Shown here piece by piece: positions 1-12,085 of a stretch of 64,000 bases of DNA (positions within the stretch are counted from its first letter, which is position 1; every line of letters starts with the position of its first letter). A program made the translations under genes and the position numbers. This DNA is from Branchiostoma floridae (taxonomy: Eukaryota; Chordata; Leptocardii; Amphioxiformes; Branchiostomatidae). Under the pieces are notes generated by a model. That model did no database searches. It saw only the letters and a program-made list of their open reading frames with translations, and was not told the origin of the DNA. The DNA lies in assembly GCF_000003815.2 (NCBI RefSeq), contig NC_049995.1:10282595-10346594 (forward strand), given 5' to 3'.

Positions 1-3000
1 CTGGAATGGGAACTGCAGTTATACACGTCTCTTCTTTGAAACCAACTGTGTCCTCACTGCTTTTTGTAAACTCGTCAGTGTCTTTCGAAGATTCCACTAT
101 TGCAAGGTTATCACAATCCTTTTTTGTATCAACTGGTACAGGACTTGATTCTTTTGTCATTGTTCCCTTTGTGTTCTCATCTATTGTCTGCTGATCTTCT
201 TCTTTGGTACTTTCCCCTGCTTTAACTTCTGTGTCTTTGCATTGTAAAGGCTCTTCTATCTTGTCTTTCTTATCTTTCCTTTCATCCTGACCGATTGACA
301 CTATTTGCTGACTTGGAACAGACTGAGCACTGGTTTCACCTAAACTTTGATGACTCTTTTCCACACTGGGACCAGACATAGTTTCTATACTGCTATCAGT
401 TTGCTCCGATATTGTTCGTTGTCTTTTAACGTTTTCTTGTTGTTCAAGCGAGGCTTGTCGGTTACTGTTCCTCTCGTGCGTGCTGATGTGATACTTGTAC
501 GACTCTTTGATGGCGTACTCCTTATCGCATCCCTCGTACGGACATTTGAAGTTCTTAACCCCGGAGTGGCGCGTCTGGATGTGCTTGGAGACGTACCGCG
601 CACTCTTGAAAGACCGTTTGCAGTGAGGACACGTGCGTGCAGCAAGATCGCTGCTCTGTGGGCTGTAGCTTCCAGGGCTGATGTTGGCAAGCACGGACGA
701 CGGTGGAGCGCCATGCACATTGACCGAGCTCGGCGCACCAGGAGAGATCGGAGACATGGTAGGTGCTGTAACGATAAATGGAACCGACCCCTTTGCTAGT
801 GATATCATCTGGAGCCTATGTTGGGCCCCTGCTGTACTAGGCACTGCAGGAGATGGCGTTTGATGGTGTTGGGGGGTGACCGGCATAAGAAGTCCCGGTG
901 CCGTCATACGAGGTAAAATCTGGGGCTGCCCCGGTGCACCCGGATTTCGTGCCTGCTCCTGTGGAATAAGCAACGGCTGCATGGGTAACGTCGAAGGCAT
1001 GGAAACTGGGGTACCCACAATTGCTGTCTTTCCGTCGGTCGCCACGACTTGAGGAACGATGGCAAGGGAAGGCTGCATGACGGTTCGGACGCCTGTCGAG
1101 TTTGTCGGCAGGGCGGGCTGGATGGGAATGTGAGTTTTGGCCAGCCTTGGTGACATGGGCTGCGCCTGGGCGTACATGATCCCAGGTAACTGCTGGAGAA
1201 CTTGTCCTGATGTTTGCGGGAGGATGTAGTGAGCAGCTGGGGCCATGGATGACGTGGAGATCCGAAGAGGCACCATGCCTGCAGCCACCCTCATCTGAGG
1301 GGCGTACGCCTCCGTTTCTGATATCGTCCTCTCCCGAGTGAACCTCTCGAAGAGGTGCTTCTCTCGCCCTAACTTCTCTGCTTCCGTCTCCGAGATGCTT
1401 CGGATCCTTCCGCGAGCAGTCACCTCCTTCTTAAGCCCTACATTCATCAGTGTTTCACTGGACGTTTTGCTACATGAGGGACTAGTTTGAGACTTCAAAT
1501 CCCCATGTTGAATCAGCTCCCTTCCTGCCGCTCCCTCTGCAGTACCCACCCCCACATCTCCTGTGTTCTTCTGGAGACCAGTTTTTAGAGACCCAGGACT
1601 GATCTGTGCCGAACTGCTTCCATCAAGCTGATGTATGCGTTCTTGTCTCTCTACAGCATAGGCGTGCCCCTTTGACCTGAGGTGTTTAGCCAAGTGACCA
1701 GGGATACGGAATGCAACCTTACACTCCTTGCACTTGAAAGGCCGCGGGTCATTTGTGGAGTCGACAACTTCAACTTCGTTCCACTCCATGAACTGGGCGT
1801 CGGCCTCAACCTTGAGATGGTGGGTTTGCGAGCGCTCGTGTTTACTAAGGTGCCCCTTGGTTCGAAACGACACGGCGCATTCCTTACACGTGAACGGACG
1901 CTCCTCTACGTGGGCTCTCATGTGTTCCTGCAACATTCGCCCCCACTGGAAAGCACGTTTGCATAGATGGCATGTGTGGAACTCTTCGACCTGTCCGTCT
2001 TTTGTCACAATAACCTTTGTTTGGCTGGAATCACCATCCTGTATGTTAGCATGCATGACTTGTTGAATTTCCCCCTCCAATGGTTTTTCTCTCTCGGAAA
2101 TTAGCTGCATGGCATCAACAGTTTTTGTACTGATGAGACTTTCATGCTGTGGAGTGGCGTCCTCTCTCTGTGATTGGCTGAGCTTCTCAGCTGTTTCAAC
2201 TTTGACCTTTGGCTCTGTTGTTTCATTTTTTACCTGGACTTGAGTGTGGTGTAAGTCAGCCTGTCTGTCTGCTTCAGGTACAAGGTGAGGTAACTGCTTA
2301 AACTGTGGATTTGTTGAAGGTGGCTTTTTCTCAATAGTGTGCTCCTTTTGCAGACCCTTTTCTTCAGCCACAGATCCAGGCATACTAGACATGACTGGGT
2401 TCCCCTTTTCAGCGAGCAAACGAACTGACACGACATCTTGCTTTTGTGGCATTGCTGTCTTTCCTGTCTTATGCCCTGGCAGGGGCTGGTTGGCTGAGAT
2501 TATTTGAGAGGTCACATAGCCATGCTTGTCCAACAACGGTGGTGGGCTTAGCAACAAGGGGCTAGGAAGGGGTGGGCCATGTGCAAACGTCTTCTGTGGG
2601 GTTAGTACAGGCGGTAAAGGAGATGAGACTTGTGGCGTCAAAGAGTTCGGTTTTTCTGGCGTCCGCTGCTCTGGAGGCTGTGGAGGGGGTAGCTGGAAGC
2701 TTGTTGGTGGAATTACTGAAGTTTGCGGCTGTTTTAGAGACTGTGTTAGCCCCCAAAACCCCATACCAGCCTGAGTTGAACCGATCGTCAGTGGCGGCGG
2801 CACGGTAGCTGGTTTGGTCCGAACCTTTAAGGCTTCAGCGAGCAAGTCAAGTCTACCACTCTCCTGGATTTTCGAGCCATCTTCCTTCCCCTCGAGATCC
2901 CTAACAGTCTTCTGTATCGTCTTGGACAGCTCTTCGGGTGCAGGTAGACTTGCGGGCGGTGACGCCAACGGAGTTGGATTCTGGGACAGACTCACCGACT

Positions 3001-6000
3001 TTCCATAGATGGTGCTCAGGCCTATGCTAGACACAGACAGAGAATGGGGATACATAGAGAACAGTTCCGGCGTTTGCATACTGGATGAGCTAAGAGCACC
3101 ACCTCCTTGAGAAATGCCCGAATCTTGAATCTCGACAACTTCTTCCTCATCGTCTTCATCATCGTTTTCATTTTCGCTCTCCGTTTCTTCGTCCTCCGCG
3201 GAGTCCGTTGTCTCCGCGTCTGAAAACTGGTGATCTTCGACACCGGCATCCTGCCCCGTACTAGAGGCAGTTTCCTCTCCGGTTTCGTCCACTGCCCCAT
3301 CCTCTACCGGTACACCCGTCTCCAGGCACTTCTTACTGTGAGCCTTGGACTTCATGTGCTTGGTCAGGTTGCCTTTGGTTTTGAAGGAGAAGTTGCAATA
3401 CTTGCAGTGGTAGGGCCTGACGTCCGTGTGGGTCCTGATGTGCTTCTTCAACATGCTCGGTTTCTTGCAGCGTATTCCGCAATCCTCGCACACATACTTT
3501 CCCCGACCCCTCCCTCTCACGTACACATAGTCTTCGTTGGATTTATAACCGCCATCAAAGATTTTCACTCTCAGTGGCTCGTTTTTGGCCCTGATGGCCT
3601 CTTTCAGCTTTTTCCTGCTATCTGACACCTCACCCTCTGCCGTCGCCCCCTCTCCTGCTTGTGGTACGGTCTCCTCTTTGGTTGGTTGTGGTGTTTGACC
3701 TTTCACCTGTAAGGCTTGTTGCGTTGCTTTTACCTTGTGTCGAGAACTCCAGAAGCTGGATGGAGTCAATATTCCGCCCCTCGGCTGTGTTGAGTTCGCT
3801 ATCGTTGTGATTCCACGCCGATATTTCCGCTTGTTGACTTGCGAGTTGTACAGAGAGAGATTGCCACGGACATCGATGGAAGAGGGAACGATGTTCCACT
3901 TTGCATACATGGAAATAGACTGGTTCGATCCCTGCTCCAAGTGGATTGGTTGAGGCCGGTGGAGGGTACAGAACGTTAAGAGTGCGACTGGCTGCAGGCT
4001 GGCCATGACCTCCACAGTTTTGCCGAACTGGTCAGGTTTAATGGCCGCTCCTTGCATCTGTGCGCGCGCCATGGCAACCTTCTGCTGTCTCTGACCCATC
4101 CCAATCCCCTGCATGGGTGGAGAGACGAGAGAGCTCTGATTGGTCGGGACAGTCTGCCCGCCGAGTGGTACCGCCATCTGGACCAGCATCCTCTGCTGCC
4201 CTCCCGCCCCTGGCATGATGTTTGCTTTGATGATGTTCCCTGTCTGTTCCAGTTTCATGCTCTGCATTTCCCTGGGCGGAGCTGGTGCAGGGACGTTAAT
4301 GACAACAATATTCTCCTTCCCTCTCTCAAAGGTGACGTAGGGCACCCTGTGTCGTGTTGACGTGTTAGGGTCTGCCCTCGGAGGGTTGCTTTGCCTGTCG
4401 TGTTGGACCTCCTCTTGAGCTGTTGTTTGCATCTGTTGACCTCGGCTGTGAAGGACTTGTTCCTCACTTGGCGACTTTTTCAACTGGATTTGAATGTTTG
4501 AGGGCGCAGCATGTTGCGAGTGGGGTTCAGTGCCTTGTCCCTGCTGTGAATGGTGTTTGGCAACTTGTGCTGTCTGTTGAGAAAATTGCACAGCCAGCTG
4601 TCCCGTGTAAGGTGTCAGCTGCCCAGGAGGACCATGAATTCCTGCTGTCTTCCCTTGATGTGCTGTTCCCTCCTGTCGGTGTGCTGTGCTCTGGATAAAC
4701 GGTGCTGTACCCATCACTCCCTCCTTTGGTTTTTGTGTTGCGTGGCTGAGAGATTGGGGCAACAATTTCTTCTCTTGCGTCACAGCAAGTGGTGAACTAA
4801 GCTGTCCAACATCTGCTGTTCTGGCACTGCTGTTTGCAGCTGATAAAGAGTAGTGTTGTCCAGCTGCAGGAACTGTCACAATCTTATCTAGTGTCACTGC
4901 CTGATGAGACTGCTGTCCAATGGAGTATGACGACAGACCACTAGAAAGCTTGTGTTCCGCTGTACCAACAGACTGGAGTGACTGAGTTGAAACCACAGGT
5001 GTAGAAACATGCCCTTTCTGTACTTGACTATCATTTCCAAAACTGCTTGGCTTTTCTGAAACAGGTTGCACAAGCTGTTCAGGTCTTACGGCAGAAGATG
5101 AAACTTCTTTGTCTCTTTCCATAGCTCGTGTCAAGGATGATACTGCAATATTAGGATCTGCTACAGTACTAGAGACGTCTGGTTTTGTCATGAATGCAGC
5201 CGGAGGATCCTTGATGTTTGCCAGGCGATACAGACTCTGGAGTGGCTGTAAGACGTTACCTGATGTCTTCTTAACATCTGCAGCTGTTCCTTGCTGTGAC
5301 ATAGCGGTTTGTAACCCACTTGAGCCCTCCCCCATAGCTAGCCTTGCCTCTGGGTTCGGACTGTGCATTCCTGCATAGAGGAGCTTCTTTTTCGGAGGAA
5401 GCTTTTCACTTGGAAGTTGAGAGAAAGTGTCACTCTTTGTTAACAACACAGTCTTCTCCCCTTGTTGGTCTTTTGTTTCCTTTTGTATTGCAGGTTGATA
5501 GTTGCTGTGTACCTGTTGGCCTGCCTCCTGACTAGACGAGGATTGACTTGAGTTGGTTTCTAATGGAGTAGAACTACCTTCTGATGGTCTGGCTGCCATG
5601 TTGGTTGCACTGGTTGCATAATGGGGTGAATTCTCCCTAACGTTAGGAGACAATACTCTTCCTTCCTCCAAGAAGATTTTCAGCGGGGGTCCCTCTACTG
5701 TGGCCTGGCTGCCGCTTTGTTGAAGTGCGGCCATGGCCTGACGTTGGGCCTTTGCTTGCATCTCTTCGTAAAGTTTCCGCTTCTTTGGGCTGTGGAGGAC
5801 CCGGTCCTCCTTCTGTATCATCCGCACAGAAGTTTGCAACTCCAGGGGATTTGCATAAGTGGGATGTTTTGGGAGATCCCTCTCCGTACTAGACTTCATC
5901 ATCTCCGTCTGAATCCTGCCTCTACTCAACAGAAGCTCCTTGATCATACTGCTCCCTGTTTCTGGCCCCGCTTGTGTGGCTGTACCGCTTGTCGCTGCGG

Positions 6001-8490
6001 CCGTACTTGTGAAATGGGCAGACGTTTGCACGCTATTTACATTGATGGGGACAAGAGGGCTCGTGAGTTGTGGCTCTGTCCCTTTCCCTTGAGGCCCGCT
6101 CCACTTTTCTGACATTTCCTTCTCTGTGCCTTTCTTATGAGTCATTTGAAAGGAAAGAACTTCAGCCCTTGTGGGAAGCTGTACAACAGGACTTGATCCT
6201 CGCGATGAACCGTTGCTAGGCGGGGTTGCTATGAAGCCTGTAGCGGTGACCAATGGGGATGCAGGTGCTGTTGTTGCTATGGCAACCAGGCCCATGGATG
6301 GAGAAGGAGACAGTGAGAATGAGATGGTTGTGACTGGAGTCATTGGGGGAATCCCAGCCCCTAGAGTTTGCATTTCAGACAGGTTTCCCAGTGACCCTCT
6401 CCTTCCCTGGATGCTCTGTGAGTTCATCTGTTGGGTCACCTCTGGGCTTGACTTCTTCATCAGGTCCAGGTATCCCATGCTTGTCGGTTTGGGCGACTCG
6501 ATACTCGACCTGCGAGATCCCGACATGCGGCGCGGCTTCACGTTCTCAAGGCTCTGGCTCTCGACAATTGCCTCGTTCTGGTTGATGAGTTGCATGATGC
6601 GTTCGTGGAGACTCTCTCGGTCGAGGCTTCGCTGAGGCTGCTGGGATGAGTCCTTGCTGGCGACGTTTGACATGGAGACTGACTTTGACCCGGGGGTCAA
6701 AGGTGAAGACATAGTTTGGACAGCCTGTTGCCTAGGAACCATGGAGGTCGGAGTTGACTGCTGTCCTACATCTGGAAGAGAGGACATGGACAATGACATC
6801 ATGTTTCCAAAGTTGCTCGTTTTCAAAGGAGGCAGGGGGGAGAGGTTGGAAATGGCCATCCGCCGTTGTCGTAAGGCCTCCTGTCGCGACTTGTCCGCGA
6901 GGTTCTCCTGTGACTTGGCTGCTAGGCGTTCACGGACGGTTTGCGCCAGCGTCTGCACCGCGGGCCTCATGTGAACCGGCATGTTGACAGGAAGCCCACT
7001 CGGTACCTGCGACACCTGTGGCTGGATGAGCACAAACTTGTCCGGATGCATTTGCACTTGGCTGCCCTCCCTGCCCGGTACGAAGTACATGGGCTGTGAT
7101 TGGTTGGGCTGCGGCGACGGATATGGGACTCTCATCTTGGAGGCCAGCCCCTCGGAAAGTCCAGGGTCATCGGTATTACTTCCGGCTGATGATACTGACA
7201 TGTGGACGGGCATCGCGTACGAGCTTGGAATCCGCATATTGCTTGCCAGAAGTTTTTGCGCATGGTCGGAGCCTTCGCTGACTTTCCCCTCGACCGTTTC
7301 GTCAGAGTCGTCCTCACTGTCTGTTGTGTCGACGCCGTCGTCTATGATGTCATCCATTGCTTCGATCTTCGAGCCATCAGGATTGGTCACCAGGCCTGCT
7401 TTAAGCGCATGTGCATGGGACTTACGGTGCTTGTACAAGTTACTTTTGGTCTTAAATGCAAAGCCACATGGTACGCAGGGGTAAGGTCTTTCACCGGTGT
7501 GAGACCGAATGTGCTTCTTCAGAACACTTGGTTTGGCACAGCCTCTTCCACAATAAGGACAAACATGCCGGCCAGCCTTCTTCTGCTTCTTCTCCTGCTT
7601 GGCCAGCTCTTCTTGCTTCATTGTTTCCACCAAGTCAGTCTTGCCCATAATTTTCGATGCCCTGTACAGCATGTGACTCTCTGCAACCCCAGATTGCTTT
7701 GTGTACAGAAGCTTTAAAGCCTGCTGTTCCACAGCTGCATGATACTGCACATCTCCCCTCCCATCATGCACTGCTCTCAGAACACCTGTTGGCATGGCGA
7801 CTACAGCTGGGCTTTCTGCAGGATGTGACCTTTGACCTGTGGGTTGCTGGGCGGGGCTGTTGCTAACTTGGGGAGGGAATGGCGGTTGCGCTGAGCTTGG
7901 CGACCTGTCCATCTTATTCAGCTCAGAGTCCGTAATCTGCAACAGGGCCTCCAGTGCCTCGTTTCTCGCCTGAACCTCCAGGTCGGTCATGTTGGTTTGT
8001 TCATCAGGCTCGGTTTGGGCTGATTCTACAACTTCGGTTTTGCCGTCAGGGCTGCTTTTCATTGGCTCCCTTGTTCGCTTGGAGCTGGGCTTCTCTGACA
8101 CTGCGGTCTTGGGCTTCGGTTTCTCAACGATCTCCTTTTCCACCTCCTTACCAGACTTGGTGTCCTCATCAGCCAGTTCAAACTGGTCCAGCGAGTTTTC
8201 GTCGTGGTTGTTGGCCTTTGGAGAAGGTAATTTTGTAGAGGGTTTGGGCTGCCGCTGACCCCTACCGCGACCTTTGCCCCGACCTTTACCCTGTGGTTTC
8301 TTCTGCACCTTTCTGCCATTTTGACTGCTTTTGGTGACCTCTGGGTCAGCTTTTGGGGTGGCTTTCTTATTTTTCGTTGCCTGTTGCTGACTCTTATTGT
8401 CTTTGTTTGCTGACCGTGTTCCTATCCGTTGTCTCTTGGGCAGCTGTGTGTCAACTTGATCAGGCTTCCCAGCAGCCTGCGCTTCCTCAC
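1..8490 (-). CDS. HIVEP: HIVEP/Schnurri-family zinc-finger transcription factor, giant exon, C-terminus cut by window edge
   Basis: One minus-strand frame stays open from a splice acceptor (…tttttcag, exon base 1 at 8490) to the left edge, giving 2829 full codons with no stop. Numbering from the first visible residue of the upstream exon, paired C2H2 fingers lie at ~339-387 (CPYCGRGCAKPSVLKKH, TGERPYPC linker) and ~1696-1746 (CGIRCKKPSMLKKH, HTDVRPYHC), matching the ZAS-N and ZAS-C modules that define HIVEP1-3 and fly Schnurri. The stretch before ZAS-C (NEDYVYVRGRGRGKY) and the acidic Ser-rich tract after it (DHQFSDAE) also match the family. Three more fingers lie at ~2202-2304 and two at ~2649-2700. 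The rest is Gln/Ser/Pro-rich and low in structure. Known family role: nuclear DNA binding at kappaB-like and BMP/SMAD-regulated sites; the fly protein is a Smad co-factor. Identity is very secure; the extra C-terminal fingers are the unusual part. The true C-terminus and stop are outside the window. Confidence 0.95.
476..631 (-). other. Far C-terminal C2H2 finger pair in HIVEP homolog
   Basis: CPHCKRSFKSARYVSKH-x4-H is followed by CPYEGCDKEYAIKESYKYHISTH, a C-x4-C finger of the TFIIIA-like type. Both are in the same open frame as the ZAS modules. I know of no vertebrate HIVEP with this pair, but I cannot search for one here. Confidence 0.85.
1664..1972 (-). other. Additional C-terminal cluster of three C2H2 fingers in HIVEP homolog
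   Basis: The first two fingers (CHLCKRAFQWGRMLQEHMRAH and CKECAVSFRTKGHLSKH...H) are linked by VEERPFT. A third (CKECKVAFRIPGHLAKH...H) follows after about 30 residues. Two end with H-x5-H spacing. Fly Schnurri has a C-terminal triple-finger cluster (fingers 6-8) used with Mad/Medea; I infer this could be its counterpart, from position and number only. Confidence 0.85.
3338..3490 (-). other. ZAS-C paired C2H2 zinc fingers of HIVEP homolog
   Basis: The first finger is C-x2-C-x12-H-x3-H; the second ends H-x5-H (HMKSKAH), exactly as in the family's second module. It is preceded by a basic Arg/Gly stretch and followed at ~3237-3115 by a long Glu/Asp run. About 1,350 residues separate it from ZAS-N, comparable to the wide spacing in known family members. 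Confidence 0.95.
7415..7561 (-). other. ZAS-N paired C2H2 zinc fingers of HIVEP homolog
   Basis: Two fingers, each C-x2-C-x12-H-x3-H, joined by the seven-residue TGERPYP linker, followed by KSHAHALKAGL as in vertebrate HIVEP proteins. In the family this module contacts GGGACTTTCC-like DNA. An acidic Asp/Ser tract follows at once (DDVIDDGVDTTDSEDDSDE). Confidence 0.95.
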
Positions 8491-8994
8491 CTGAAAAATC
8501 AAAACAGTCATTAAAAACCATTGAAGTCCAAACCAATCTGAGGCATTACATCAGATTCAAGCATCCACCAATCATAAAAAGTAGCCCAGTGCTCAAAATA
8601 CTTTTTCAACCAGATTGCCAAGGTGGCAACCTGAGGCAAAGGCCAGGTTGCACCATCAACTTTCAGGTTGCCCTACTTCCAAGTTATCACTTAATCAAAT
8701 CAGTTACTTATCCATTGTCTTTTCTTCCAGTCACATGTAACTACTGTTTTATCTTATCAAGAAATACATGTTGGTGGGGGAAAAGTGGTATTCCAAGTCC
8801 AAAATCTAAGTTGCACTTGAGCAAAATGTGGTTGTGATTGCAAGTGGGCGAGTGAGTATAATAAGCACTGCAGTTGCCTAATTACGACTCATGAATATAC
8901 TCATAATATGAGTATGAGTAAAACTAAAAGGGCAAGAAATAGGCTCCTACAATTGTACAGTGGTAATTAGAAAGAGTTAAGAAATAATGTTAAC
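8491..8994 (-). other. HIVEP intron
   Basis: AT-rich intron bounded by a GTTA donor (8994-8991) and a cag acceptor (8493-8491) on the minus strand. Nothing else recognised in it. Confidence 0.75.
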
Positions 8995-9081
8995 CTTTGA
9001 CTTCTTCTCCATCCTCCTCTGGAGTTGGACTGCTGGTCTCATTCACCTTCCTCAGCAGCTCTTCTGCCTCCTCTCTTTGCC
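8995..9081 (-). CDS. HIVEP: HIVEP upstream coding exon (87 nt, phase 1-1)
   Basis: The acceptor ttttctcag precedes base 9081 and a GTTA donor follows base 8995. The exon starts with two bases of a split codon and ends with one, which joins the GT at the start of the 8.49 kb exon to make Gly and keeps the frame open. It encodes 28 charged residues (QREEAEELLRKVNETSSP...). The symmetrical phase means it could be skipped without a frameshift. No in-frame ATG occurs here, so the initiating exon must lie further upstream (above 9082); I could not identify it. Confidence 0.75.
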
Positions 9082-11060
9082 CTGAGAAAAAAGTAAAATG
9101 GGTCATACTTAATTAGCATAGTCTGGTACCACTTGGTTTCTGGGCAATTTGTCTAACAGTTAAGGTTAGTGAAGATTGTTATTGTTTTTCATTTGTTTCA
9201 CGTAACCAGAAAACTACATTGTACTTACAGTAGGTGTAACGCAGCAATGTTGTAGAGTAATTACAAGCTACATAAGTCCATACTGTAAAGTTTGATCTGC
9301 TCAAAGTGTTGCTCTCCTAAAACACAGCGGGCTGCCAGCTATATACCATATACATGTCCCACACAAAAGGATGGATAAAAATTATATCTAAGTGAATTCT
9401 ACAATGTCAAGAGCCATTCCCAAGAGCACAACATTGGGGCAAATCTTTAGAGTTCTATCATGTGTGTCAACATCTGCACACTTGCCATCAAGACCTGTGA
9501 ATTTTTTTTTTTCATAGAGATTTTAACTTATGATCAGAACATCTAGATTCTTAGTGATCAAGTTCATCAACCCTAGCCATAGGGCAACCTTGCCACCACA
9601 CTATGTGCAATGTGTGCCTCAGAAATCTGATGGTCTTTCGGCCTTGTTCACATGTGCATGTACATGTATCTTAATGTCTTCATGCAGCCACAGGTCTGAG
9701 AAAAAAGGTACTTTGTAGTGTACTGAGCTCAAGTGTCCTACATTTAAGACAACCCTACCCTGTACATGCATAATACACACATAAGTAATAAAATAAGGTT
9801 GTTGTCTAAGCCACTAATCAACACCAGCAGTACATAATCTATCAACCATAAGATGATCATAAGATGCTTCACAAGGTGCTTTCTTTTGTTCTCTTTATGT
9901 ACTGTTACATCCTGTTTACAACCATCCTTTCACCTGTAACAGGTAAGTAAACAGGTAAACAGTGGCACCTGCTGTGTTCTACAAACATGCTAAAAATAGA
10001 CCTGAGTACTGTAGAACAAGAAATGTTCACGGCGGTTTTATGTTTTTTAGTGCCACAGTGACCTGTTTATACCCTCGAATACAAACTTTTCCCTTTTACA
10101 GCTAAACCCTACATTGCAGCTTCAGTTGCGAACTTAAGTGTAGAACATTCTACTTTCGCCGTACACCAAAATGAAATCGCCAACATTTTCCGTTTTACGG
10201 TATTATAAAACCACCACTGTCCACCCCTACTCCTTGGAAGCAATGGTACAGTCCCTGGATGGGTACGGGTAGTATATATTTGGCAACAACAGTGGCCAGG
10301 TTTGTGACGCAGATGGCAACATGGCAGCATTTGTTGCTAAGGGAAGCCACATCCATTACAGGCATGACTTCATGCCTTAAAAAAAGGGAGTGTCTCAAAA
10401 GTTCAACTATGAATCGACAAATCAATATTTCATTTCACTCATGCTTGCTCAACTTTTACACTGAAATTTGTATTATATTACCCAACATAAGGAATGACAT
10501 TGACAAACAGAGAGATAACACCAACATGTTTTCTTGTTTTCGTTCTCGACTATATGAAGAACAATTCAGCCAGGCATCATATTGCAAACTGATATTAAGG
10601 GGCTGTGCATATGTGACAAAAACTCAAATCTGCACAAATCCACTCAGAAATATGGGTCCGGCACAAAAACACATGGAAATCACAAATTGAGAACGTTAAC
10701 TGCACAGTGTCTTTACTTGAAATTTTTTAGAAGCAACTACAAATCCAACTAGAGTTCAACGAACCCATCTCTTCGCCAAATAATCATGCCTTTATTTAAG
10801 ACTTTAAGGTCTTATTCATGTATTACTAAATAGCAAATGACTGCATGAACTGTGTTCCTCACATGCAAACACACAAACATTACCAAAACCAGACTGTGAC
10901 CTGACAGATAACCTGGTAGCATCCCTGGTCAATCAGAATTTCATGCTTGTCAATTTAGACTTTGTCCCCAGTGTAAGGGCGTCCTCAAGCAAACCATCTG
11001 TATAACAGCTGTGTCCATAGATATAGGTCAAAATGAGATATATAGAGAACAGTTTATTTC
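9082..11060. other. Non-coding, AT-rich; probable HIVEP intron or upstream region
   Basis: No ORF here looks protein-like and no RNA gene was recognised. The 5' exons of the HIVEP homolog must lie somewhere between 9082 and the divergent gene starting at 20535, but no exon with the required phase-1 donor could be assigned. Confidence 0.5.
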
Positions 11061-12085
11061 TGTTAATAAGTTTTGCTGCAGTACCTTAGGAAGCCGCTAG
11101 GGGGCCCACAATCATAATTTATCTTCGTTTTCCTGACCCCTACCCACCTACCAAATATCATCAGGATTTTTTCAAGGCTTCTCGAGTTATGCATTCCACA
11201 AACAAAAGGACGCACACACTCGGCCCACTACCGTCCTAACGGAAAATGCTACGTCAACTATTTTCGAACACAACCTTCTTTTCCGCAGCCGCTACTCAAA
11301 TACTAAATATCATGAAAATCCATACACAGCTTCTTGAGTTATATGCTGTTGGCATGGATTTATGAACTTTCCTCATTAATTATGCAAATAAGCTACTGAT
11401 TTGCATAATTAGTATTACATTGTATAAGTCATCACTCATTCTATCTACATACCGAAAATCCTGATGATCTGTTTACACGTTCTCAAGTTATCCTCGTCCA
11501 AAGTTTGAACGGAAATCGGTGCCTGCAGTTCCCAAAAATCCGCTAGGGGGTCCAAACTCACAGCACTTACTCTCTGTTTCAAGGGCTATCTACTACTCAA
11601 AAATCATGACCACAGCATGTCCAGAACACGAAGTGCCAAAATTAAAAGTTTTGCTGCAGTACCTTAGACAGACACTAGGGTGCCCATTATCGAACTTGAC
11701 CTTCGTTTTCCTAACCCCAATCCACCTAACAAATATAATCAGGATCCATTCAAGGGTTCTCGAGTTATCTTGCTTACAGACAAACGCACTTACATACAAA
11801 TCCCGCTACAGCACCATAGGTAAGAGCCAGGTAAACCATTTTCGCACTTGACCTTCCTCTCCAAAACCGCTACACACCTACCAAGTTTCGTGAAAATCGC
11901 CCAGCTAGATTTTGACTTATGCTGCCAAAAACAAACCGCAAAAAACATACCAAGCTCGCTGCAGTACCGTAGGAAAACGCCAGGTAAACCGTTTTCAAAC
12001 TTGGCATTCCTTTCGATAACTGCTACACACCTACCAAAAATCACAAAGTTCCATCCACAATTTCTCGAGTTATATGCTGTTGACC
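11060..12085 (+). repeat. Tandem array of ~150-bp degenerate repeat, about seven units
   Basis: Units begin near 11069, 11227, 11385, 11519, 11647, 11804 and 11958. Each has a recognisable order: TTGCTGCAGTACC, then a CTAGGGGGCCCA-like block, then CTTCGTTTTCCTAACCCC, then ACCTACCAAATATCA, then a TTCTCGAGTTAT block. Single relatives occur at 48085 and 51365. The small ORFs in it are artefacts of the repeat. Confidence 0.8.

Noticed and set aside
347..8258. Many 60-170 codon plus-strand frames
   Set aside because: All are shadows of the minus-strand HIVEP exon, whose frame encodes clear zinc fingers and stays open for 8.49 kb.
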